Shown here piece after piece: positions 1 through 9,987 of a stretch of 64,000 nucleotides of DNA. The notes under the pieces are model-generated. The model made no database searches. It saw only the letters and a program-made list of their open reading frames with translations, and was not told where the DNA came from. How positions within the stretch are numbered: the stretch's first letter is position 1; every line of letters begins with the position of its first letter. The position numbers were made by a program, and so were the translations under genes. The DNA is from Galeopsis tetrahit (taxonomy: Eukaryota; Streptophyta; Magnoliopsida; Lamiales; Lamiaceae): the NCBI GenBank assembly GCA_963675135.1, contig OY776130.1, positions 59,057,808 to 59,121,807 of the forward strand, written 5' to 3'.

Positions 1-3000
1 CCGGTTTGACCTTGTGGCTCTTCTACTGGAGGTTTCAGAATAAGTGCTGCTGCTTTTCTTTATCCTCGATTTAGTAGCATCTGCAATGTATAGTTTTCAT
101 AATCAAGACTGGAAATTTAAAAAGCAGTAAATAATCATATCAGAGTTTGCAGCCTCACTACTCGTTAAGTTATCCATCTTATCATTTTAGATGTTTCTTG
201 TTGAGTCATTTTCATTTTGCCAAACACCCTACTATCTCTCTACTTATTCTCCTTTCTTCTCTCTCAATCTTAATACCACGCTGCACATTAAATATTATAT
301 TTCTTAAAACCTATGCAAAAAGTAAATGTAACTTAACTATAACTAGGGGACAGAGGAGTATTTACCTCTTAATTTAAGATTAGACGATTGAACTTCACTG
401 TCGCCCGATTCCAGGTCTGTCAACTCGCTAGCTTCATCAGAGCTTGTTCTTAATTTGGTTGCTTTTGATTTTGAATCCGAACTCTTAGCTTCCTCATCAG
501 CTTCTTCTTCTTCTTCTCTTTCGACTTCGTCTTCTTCTTCTTTTTCGACTTCTTCATCTCTTTCGACTTCGTCTTCTTCTTTTTCGACTTCTTCATCTCT
601 TTCGACTTCGTCTTCTTCTTCTTTTTCGACTTCTTCTTCTTCTTCTTCGTCGTCTTCTTCATCTGTTCCATTTACTACAAGAGCTGATATTAACTAATTT
701 CCCATGAAACAGCTAATATTAAATAGTTTAAACTTCAAAGTTAGAAAACTGGAGCTACCTTGAGTGATTTCAGAATCTTCGCTTTGCTCGACGTCTTCAT
801 TGGCTGCCATAAAGCTTCCCATGTCATCAACCTTTTGTTGATGTGCTTGCGCATTCTTTTCAGTAAGTAGTTGCTCCTTCTTTTCATTATGGCATTTATT
901 CATCTTTTCCTCAAACTCTTCGATGTTTGACTTCAGTTCTGGTTTCGCAAATTTCTTTGCCTGAGAGAGTATATATTATGGAGTCACATTCTCTCTCTCT
1001 GTGTCATAAAAGTGAATCAATTGACTATACATACCTTATTAATTATACTTCTGAAATGGTCCATAACAATGTCCTCGGATAAGACATGTTCATATGCCTT
1101 GAAGGACTCCATAAGCTTCTTCATACTCTTCTCAGTAAATGACAATTGAGAGAGGCAGTAAGATATATACTCCCACTGCTTGATATCTGCATCAAATCGA
1201 CAACATACCCATTTTTCAGAAAATTACGATTAAAAAGTAACGCAACCATGAGTTGATGACTTTTAGGCTGCGTTTGGTTGGGTGGATTTGGGCTTATGGA
1301 TTTTAAATCCACAGTCCAAATCCATTCTACATGTTTGGATTAGATACGTGTCAACACACTTTTAGTTAAAATTGAGGGAGATTTCAAATACTCACTAAAA
1401 CCATGTCATTTGAAATCCATCAATTTTTAAATCCTTCCATTTGAAATACCTCCTCAAATCAAATCCCTCCATCCAAACACAACCTTAGTGTTTATTATAA
1501 ATTTGACTAATTGTGTCAATACCTGAGACACCAGTGAACCTATTGCAGAGCTTGTCAACAAGGGTTTCCATTTGTTTATCCTGAAAACGTACGATAGCTC
1601 AGCAAACTAAACACGAAAAGCAAATTGATATAATGAAAGACTAAGGTAAGCCTTAACTACCTTCTTGATGGAACTAATCAAAAATTGCATAATGTTGCGG
1701 AAAGATTCTCCTTCCAAGTTCTGGCAGGACAATTTGCCCAGGATATCTGGAAGAAGATTATATATAGGGTTGCTTCCTACAACAAAAAACAAAATATTTC
1801 AATATTCCTCATAAGTGAGTGAAAACAACACCAGATTACAATAAGAAAATGTTATAGATTTTCACCTTTTTTGGATAGTTCATGAAAAAACAGTCTGGCT
1901 AGATTTGAAATCCTTTCGTCCTCATCTTCTAATTTGACAGCCATTTCGTTTATATAGCCTTTAACCTGAATATGAAATGGTCAAGTTCAGTACACACCAG
2001 ATCAAAGGGAAAAGGGAAAGGGGAAACCAGTCAGTTCCTCAAACCTTCATCATGTCATTTAATATAAGGTGGGAAAGAACCAACACAGCATTCTTTCGAA
2101 CAGATACTGATTGATCACGAAGGCGTGCATACATATTTTCTGTCCATGGTTCTAATAAGTTGGGAAATCGAACTGCCAGGTCTCCAAGAGCTATGGTGCA
2201 ATTTGAACGAACAGTTTCTGATGGCGCATTCTCCACAACAGTGAAAAGTAGCTGGAGATTTGACTCACTAACAAGTAAAAAAGATAAGATGACAAAAAAT
2301 AAACCATGCTTTATTTTGAGAGAAGACGTGCTAATGATCAGCCAATTACCAGAATTCAGCATCAATTATCATTAAACGGCACAAGGCAAGCATTCCAGAT
2401 GCCTGCAGCGCAGGATACTGAAACAATGGGAGAAGTAATATTAGTTATTTTATAAGTATTGTCATAAATAAAATCAGTAATACTAGAAGATGCTAATTAT
2501 GTTCATTAGAGAAATGAAACGTCCAAAATCTGTTTATTTTGTGCACAATAGATCCTTTTCCAAAATTTTAATAGTGAGATTATCTATAATAACATGAAAA
2601 TGTAATTAGAGAAATCACCTTCTGCATTACACTAAAGTTTCTACACAACTTCGATAAGAAAGGTGCACAATGTCCAATCAAATTCTTTCCAGCACGACCC
2701 CCAGACACAATTTCCTTCTCTGCTCTTTCAGATAGGCTATCTAGCATTGCATCCTCAGAAGCTGCAATGCCTAATTCTGAATTGATGTCCTCATTCTGCA
2801 AGAAAAGAACAGACTAAGTACAACTGAAAGCTTAAAGAAGTGGTGAAAGTAGAACATCAGCGTCATCATGAAATAGTACAATGAGAAACCTTGTTACCTT
2901 TTGAGCATCAGATGCTGTATTCTCATCAAGTGCCTTGTTCTCAGCAGCCAACTTTTCTTTCTTGGCTTTCTCTTTCTGAATCTTCCTAACACAAGTTTCA

Positions 3001-6000
3001 ATGTTAACCAATTGGTTCATGGCAACATGACTAACTACAAACAGATATCTGCTAAGCTTTGAAACTTGAACAGTGGTAAGAACATTGGAGCTGCCAGAAT
3101 CAATGTCAGTTTGCACTTCACTTTCTTCACTTGAATCAAATACAGATTTGAGGGATCTTTTCACCAGATTTGCAGCTATAGATTCAGGAGAAGGATGAAT
3201 GCTGAAAAGAGCGGTTATTGCTCTATCTGCAGCAGCATACCATATGTTTTCTGGGAGTGAAAAGCTACAAACCAAATGTTCTAAAATACCAAATACACGA
3301 TTTCCATTCGTTGACAACAACTTTTTCTTATCTTCTTCAGACAGCCTCTGTAGTGCTAAGCATGCTGTCCTAGCAAGCAGCATTTCCACTTTTGCCCAAC
3401 GGCCAAATCCAATATCAACAATGTCTTGTAGGTGAGAACTGAGAATTGAGGGTGACGATTTTGCAGCCATGCATAGCACAGATAAAGCTCCACGAGCTTG
3501 CTGAGCAGTAGTTCCACTAATATTGAAACAAAAGAAATCCCAAAGAGCTGATAGCTGTGACAAAAAAATAAACAATTTATAATATATATATAACAGTTTG
3601 TGTTGAGAGACATTTCAAACAAAGAGAATTTTTGATACCAAAGTATGGATCTGAGTTCCTTCAATTATTATCTTACTCAATAGTGTTCAGTAGAAGAACT
3701 GAAGAGGTTATTTGATGTATTTCCACATATGATATGTTGCTCTTGATTTTGAAATTTTTATCACAACCTAATGAGATACATTAGTTTTATTGCTTATGAA
3801 ATTAACTCAATGATACTTATATTTAAAACCTTATGAAATAAATTTACAAACATAAATCTCCATCCCAATTTCCATCTCAGGTCATATATATATATATATA
3901 TATATATTTGACACAATACAATAACAGGCACCCTTTCCCTCATATATTGCCTTGTCAGAAAGGAGCTTACCATAGTAGCAGTTATATCACCTTTGGATAC
4001 CAGGGCACCAAGGATGAACTCTAAAGCTGCAAGATCTCCGATATTTGAATCTATGGCAAGATTCAAAAGATTCCTAGCAGTTTCCACAGGATTCTTCCTT
4101 ATATATATTGTGATGAAAGCATTCTCAACAGCCTCATAAATTGATTTGTCTTGAGAAAACACCTGTTGGCATTCAGAATATTGAGATGCTATAACACTCA
4201 TACAGGAATCTCAAAACTAAAAGATGACAGAAGAAGGGGTACAGGAGAAGAAAGCAAAACTGAATCATGCGTCACAAATCATACAGATGACCAAGATGAG
4301 GCATTACCAAAGGCAGCATCTTGCGGAGACAGTCTTCTGCTTCATCGATTTGAAATTGTCTACATCTCATAAGCAAAATAATAGAATTTTCCACGTCACT
4401 CGAAGAAGACGAAGCCATTAATTGAACAAGGGTTGGCATGATGGAAGACAAGCACTTAGAGAATCTTAAGCCAGACTCCAGTGAAGCAACCAAGGTTCGG
4501 GTTTGTTCTACATTCCCAACATCTGGTACAGTATTATCCATCTGATGTGTCTCATTGTCCACATTTGGCAAGCAGCTATCAGTCAAACTGTCCTGATTCT
4601 TGGAGGCCTCTTCAACGCCTTCATCTTCAACCCCACTAACTTCACTTGAGATATCATTATCTGACAGCTGGCTATCTGAGTTTTCTGGGGGGCAATTTGG
4701 TGAAAGCTCATTCAACTTCTTTTTGTACTGATCTAGAGTTGCCTCAAAAGAAGCTGCTTTAATATGGGGTCCAAAAGGGTTGTGCTGCAGCATCATGATA
4801 AGTAAATTAAGAGCTGACTTTCTGACTATAGCACTCTTATCTTCTAACCTCCCAGAAGCCACTTCTGCAACCTCATTCCACAAACCGATTGAGATAGAAT
4901 GTTCCTCACATAATTCAGACCACACCTGAAGAACCCGACTCCTAGTATAAGCTGAGACATCACGACAACGTTCCAACAAGATTTCCAGCATAGCCTGCTT
5001 TGTCCGAAGACGTGATGATTTTGAACTAACGTCACCTTCAACTTCAGTAAATGCCTTGGCAATTAACTTTCCCAACACACCAACAAGGGCATTCCTTATC
5101 TTGTAAGACTCCCCACCAAAATGTGGGACCAATAAGCCAATATTACCTGAAATCAGCTTTGGCAATCGATCAGCTAACTCTACAAGAAACCGCCCAATAT
5201 TTTCAGCCCCAACAGTATCTTTAACATAGGCTTTTGGATTTGTCCTCCCAATATCCCTGATGAGGGAAGTAGCCATGCTTCCATCAGCATATTTTTTTTC
5301 AGCTCCAGCAACAGCATCAGCCAAATGGGTAACAACATAATCATATTTATGAATCAAGTGCAAAATGGACGCACATGATTGTTCTATATAATGGTACTTA
5401 GTGGCACAAGTCCCAATTATACGGCATAAAGCATCTTTTGAATCTGGATCCTTTAGCAGCGACGCATTCTCAAACAACACAAATGCATTTCTACAAAAAA
5501 TCATTTTTTAAAGTAGATGTTATCACCACTAAAGAATTTCTGAAACAAAACAGGAACAAATTTTCAACTTACTTGACAATGAAGGACAGGTAATTTTCAT
5601 CCGGGTCACATGAACCAAAGAGCAATGAGAGGTTGATCTCTAATGAATTGGCAATTAAATTTATTATTCTGCACCTCTGAGCTTGCCAATTCCATGAATT
5701 TACAGGCTGTTTCTTCCTACTAGAAGCCACCACCTACACCATAAAAACATTACTAACTAATCTTGCTCCATCAAACAGAAATCATTGTCACTTACTTCCT
5801 ATAAGATAAACAATACATTGAAAACATTTATGCCCAGTGGTACAGGCATAATTGACAATGACTTTGCAAAGTTGCATAGCCAGTTTTAATTCATCCACAG
5901 TGGTAAAGCCAATAATCGGAAAATTGTCCACTAGCATGACCATAATTAACATGTAGATAGTCAATGATGCTTCAATTATCTTCACTATCAGCTTAATTTA

Positions 6001-6677
6001 CTCAGATATAGACGCAAGAAGTATATAATACAATGACTATCTATGCAAATATATATACTGATTAAATCCATGGAAAAGAATCGTGTGTTACTTTGGTAGC
6101 AGTGTCGATAGCACTGGAACTGGATTCCTCGATAAGCAAAATATGCACAAGAAAAAAGGAGTAAATCTTCAAGGAATTCCGATGCGACGCCACTCTATCA
6201 AAACCCAATTGTTCATCACCACGCTCAGTGGACTCATCATTCCCACCGTCCTGTGAAAGGGACGTACGTGATCGAGTGAGCGAATCGACATTCGGCAACA
6301 AAACACTGAAATTGGACCTCAACGACTCCACCAAATTGAACTTGCAACCAGGGCTTAAATTAGCAAAATCCTTCACCAAAGAATACACACGGTCGAAAAC
6401 TTCCTGCTCTTCGACACAGAATAGCTCCTTATCCGACAAATCAAAGGATAATCCTGCTCAAAATTAAACAAAAAAGAACAATTTAAAATGGTAATTAACG
6501 GAGGCTGAATGAGGCAGTGCCGGCAGGTTAGAACAGACCTTTCACGAATTCTTCGAGCTCCGATGGTCGGAGTGAGGATATAGGAAATGGATTCTGAACA
6601 GTGAGTCGTGTGTGGTCGGAGTCGTCGTCTTCTTCGAGAGAGGTTAGTTTTTGAGGAAAGTTGAAAGGGGGAGCCAT
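1..6677 (-). CDS. CAP-D2: Condensin complex subunit 1 (CAP-D2), C-terminus beyond window
   Basis: HEAT-repeat non-SMC subunit of condensin I, which compacts chromosomes in mitosis and meiosis. I read 16 exons, all with GT-AG borders and consistent phase: 6539-6677, 6092-6454, 5573-5733, 4308-5490, 3971-4162, 2898-3554, 2619-2795, 2350-2417, 2045-2267, 1866-1965, 1661-1776, 1523-1580, 1035-1186, 759-960, 366-683 and 1-80. They give about 1396 residues with no stop, so the end lies just outside the window; from memory the Arabidopsis protein is close to this length. The start MAPPFNFPQK is the first ATG and matches the family. The Cnd1 N-terminal region lies in exons 1-4, and the conserved condensin HEAT segment (DLAVRFPNLLEPWT, exon 9) lies towards the C-terminus. 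Exon 15 encodes an acidic Glu/Asp/Lys repeat; exon 16 is basic and Ser/Arg-rich, a typical tail. A Tourist-like element sits in the intron between exons 12 and 13. Confidence 0.95.
489..655 (-). repeat. Coding minisatellite (acidic repeat of CAP-D2 exon 15)
   Basis: A unit of about 36-42 bp, rich in GAA/GAC and reading EVEKEEEDEVERDE, is repeated about three times with small length changes in multiples of three. The reading frame of CAP-D2 is kept. The complementary strand is an open Ser-rich frame only because of base composition. Confidence 0.85.
1266..1484. mobile_element. Tourist-like (PIF/Harbinger) MITE in CAP-D2 intron
   Basis: About 219 bp, with imperfect terminal inverted repeats of about 25 bp (GGCTGCGTTTGG at one end, GGTTGTGTTTGG on the other strand at the other end). 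It is flanked by TTA at 1263-1265 and 1485-1487, the 3-bp target duplication typical of PIF/Harbinger elements. It has no coding capacity. A related diverged copy lies near 11568-11731. Confidence 0.75.
3884..3908. repeat. (TA)n microsatellite in a CAP-D2 intron
   Basis: Uninterrupted TA dinucleotide run of about 12 units in the intron between exons 5 and 6, likely length-polymorphic. Confidence 0.9.
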
Positions 6678-8217
6678 TGTACGTTAGAGAGAGAAAAAAG
6701 GGTAGAGAGAGAGAGATGTTTGAAATTAAATCTGAAGAGCGGGGGAAATAACTATTTAAATGCGGATAATTGAATTTTCAAAAGGTACGGCTATTTGCAC
6801 CTCCATTTTTGTTAGGGATACTCACCCCAAAATTGATTAGAATAGATGTATTCCCTTCTAATTGTCTTAAATACTATTTTCTCTATAAAAATACATTTAC
6901 TAATCATACTTCCTCCATAGCCTGAATTGTTTAGTGTATGTTTAAGTAAAAAAAATGACATTTTATGTAAATTGTGAATATTGTAAAGGGAACAAAATTA
7001 TAAATGATTTTCTATTTAAAAAGTGTAAAAATTACTGCGAAATATACCAACAAAAAAATGTAAAAATTATTGTGGAACACAGGGTACAACTTTTGTAGCT
7101 CACCAAAAATTGTTCAATACATTTCAAATTACAACATGTGTGCTTTGGGTCGGGTCGGATCAGCCATATGTTGAAAATAGATCTGATCAGCCCCGTTCTG
7201 TATGTGAACAAATCGGGTCTGGATTTTATGTTATGGGTACCCGTATATAAGCTTAATATTTAATATTTTTTAAAACTTTACCCACAAAACAATATGACTC
7301 TATACAATTTTTTAAAATATAGAAATTATTATAGGGCTATGAATTAAAAAATTGTCACATCATTAATAGATACGCATATCAAAGGAAAGATTCTTAAAAA
7401 AAAATTAAGATAAACTGTCATTCTAATTCCTTTATATAATTAAAATTATCAAAAATCAGAATTAGTCAATATCCTCTCTTTTGAAAAAATAAAAATATTT
7501 TGCCCTCACCACCTTTGATGTTCATAGATTTTGATTACATGTTTGATAAAAAAATTATTGGAGTGTTCTTATGTCTTATGTACGTTTTCGATCTATTTCA
7601 TTGTCATCCTTAAAACAAAATTGAAGGACAGATAAAGTAATTAATTTTGTATGTAAGTATATATTTTTTCCCGTTTAAATTTAGTATTTATATCTTAAAA
7701 TTAAAATAATATTTTCCATTGTCACTTTTTAAACCTATCACTTATTATCATATTCTTATTTACTTTATTTATCCACTATATAAAAATTAAAGTAAATGAG
7801 TTGTATATGTTGTTAGATTTTTTTTTTAAAGAATGTGTAAAGCGTCGAGGGATTAATACATAAATAATCCATGCGTACAAAGTGGTTAGGGATTTCTGAA
7901 TTTGGTGAAAAGGTATCATTTAGCTGAAAAGAAAAATTCTTGCAAACTATTTGTGAAATCTAGATCTTTGGTGCTGGGGTTTGACTGATTCTCCTCCACT
8001 CCACAGCAGTAAAAAAAAAAAGAGATTAACTTGGAAATTATCGAAATCAACCCACGAAAAATTGTGGGTTGACTTGATGCAGGGTAAGGAGCTGGTTAAT
8101 GTTTGATGATTTGTGGGGGTGAATTCAAGGATGTGAATTTCCTAATCGGAAGAAAGAATTGGGGATTTTCGGTGAATTTTGCTGTGAATAATTGGGAAAT
8201 TTAGGGTTTCTGCAACC
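6678..8217. other. Divergent intergenic region between CAP-D2 and the small peptide gene
   Basis: AT-rich, no credible coding frame. A GA-rich stretch at about 6688-6716, just upstream of the CAP-D2 start, is probably core promoter or 5'UTR. The segment just before 8218 is probably the 5'UTR of the small peptide gene. I see no transposon termini that I can define. Confidence 0.6.
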
Positions 8218-8364
8218 ATGGCGGTGCCGTGGAGCATGACTCTATGGATGGCGAGAATGATATGGTTGGCGCTGGGTGGTTGGGTGGTTTCATGCCTCAC
8301 CGTCGCCGACGAAATTGCCGGCTCGTTGCGAACCGGAGATATCGGCCCCTTCCACGCTGAATAA
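8218..8364 (+). CDS. Small single-pass membrane or secreted peptide, 48 residues
   Basis: An ATG in strong context (CAACCATGG) opens a 48-codon frame ending in TAA. The product begins MAVPWSMTLW. It has a hydrophobic, Trp-rich stretch at about residues 12-30 that could be a signal anchor or signal peptide, then a polar tail ADEIAGSLRTGDIGPFHAE. The composition is protein-like (Trp and Met in the hydrophobic part, Gly/Asp/Pro in the tail) and unlike the AT-rich surroundings. It lies divergently from CAP-D2. I believe the C-terminal motif belongs to a small conserved plant peptide family, but I cannot confirm this or name a function. An Arabidopsis locus for a tiny membrane protein may sit beside CAP-D2 (At3g57062, from memory). 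The 60-130 bp after the stop is probably 3'UTR. Confidence 0.6.
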   Translation: MAVPWSMTLWMARMIWLALGGWVVSCLTVADEIAGSLRTGDIGPFHAE

Positions 8365-9987
8365 CAAAACAACTTCTGTAAATCAAGCTTCAATTAATCA
8401 TCTGGTTCGTTCGTACCAGTTTTTTTTTTAAAAGATTTTCTGAGAGTGTTATTACCGTCTTGTGAAAAGAATGGTTGTTATAGTCTTATAGAGATGTGTT
8501 TGATGTTGAATATTGATGATGATTATAGTATATCACTGATTACTGATATGTGTTGATGTTTGCTGAATGAGTGGCATGTATATGTTTGATTGTGTTTGAA
8601 ATTGTACCAGTTATAATCTGATTAAGAAGTTTGTGGATTCATATGTAATTACAGAGTTTCATCACCTGCTTAAATTGGTTGAATGATCCTCCCTACACAC
8701 AATGATGACACAAATAAGAACTAATCTTGAAATCAGTGTGTTTGTTGTCTATAAGTAGAAGTAGTTTTGTATAATGTCAATCCCTCCCAGTCACTTTTAG
8801 ATTTGTTTAGCTAATCTTGTTACAGGGTAGATGCAGTTTCGTTTCTGATCGAACGACGTCCAATGCCAATTCCGGCCCCTCCTTTTTGTTGTTGGATTTG
8901 ATTTAATGATCATAGCCCCCAACCAATTAGTCCTTAAACAGGGTGGAAGGTGCTTCAGTACATCTTGATGCAGTTTCGTTTTTGCTCTCACCTTGAAGAT
9001 ATGTCAATCCCTTGTTTTTGTTAGATTTTGTTGTGCTTTACATGTTTAAGGTTGTGGAATTTAGTACTGTGTTAAGTAAAGGCGAGCGAAGAAGGATCAC
9101 CAAGACGAGGTTTGAAGGGGCTTCCGATCGCCTATTAAAACTTGGTCCTTGTCGGAGTTGAGCTCCTTTTGAAATGGCTGAGTTAGGTTTCACTTGGAAG
9201 CATTTTTCTTGTGTAGAGGAATGGTGAGTGTGTGGATAAATGAGTCTTTTTGCTTCAATAAACCGATCCATTGTTTCTCTAGCCATATACAAGTGTAGGT
9301 GTTTATTGCAGAATGCTTGCAACTCTGAAACATGCTACTTATGTCTAGTTCCCAAATGTTCTTCTTTCTACTTGGGTATTATATATTCTACCCATTTTGA
9401 TCTAATGAAATTTTATTTTTTCCAATATGGTATGAAAAGAGGCTCGTGTACATCCATGTTTAAAACATCTCTCTATTTTCTTAATATTTTACGGTCGATA
9501 TCAATAAATCCATCGAAGCTTTCAAACCCGAAGTTCAGAAAGTTTGGGGGGAAGGGGTAACTGTTTTTCAAAATTCTATTTCAACATCGATTTTGAATTT
9601 TTGGTTAAAAAAACACCGAATAACTATCAATTTCGATTTTAAAAATCTCTAACCTAACTTAGTTGAGGTTATGGCTCAAACCCTCAATTCTAAATAAGTG
9701 TGAAAAATGATTGATGGGAGAAGCAAAGTGGGATTTTGATAAGCTGCACATTACTAGGATGGGAAATAATCAGTTTAATTACAACTGAAGTGCCAAAAAT
9801 TATCAAAGAAAGAAATAATCACATCCAATGAAACTCCACAACAGCTGCTCATCTTCGGTCATTGAGTCCCATTCCCTATATGAACCAGGCAACAAACATT
9901 CACTTACACACTCAAAATTCATAAATTCAATGCATAATTTCTACACCAAAATACTTACCAAACAAGACTAATAATTCATCCAACCAT
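8365..9987. other. Intergenic region without recognised gene
   Basis: Moderately AT-rich. Short open frames near 8800-9560 on both strands show no recognisable domain, no splice-consistent continuation and no codon bias. Part may be the 3'UTR of the small peptide gene, and 9800-9987 is probably the 3'UTR of the MAIN-LIKE gene on the other strand. Confidence 0.5.

Noticed and set aside
455..697. Ser-rich open frame on the plus strand
   Set aside because: It is the complement of the acidic GAA/GAC repeat in CAP-D2 exon 15, which has correct splice sites and homology.
8142..8393. 83-codon frame on the minus strand
   Set aside because: Antisense of the small peptide gene; no domain, and the plus-strand frame has the better start context and a membrane segment.
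9038..9560. Frames of about 100 codons on both strands
   Set aside because: No domain, no splice-consistent neighbours, similar length on both strands as expected by chance.
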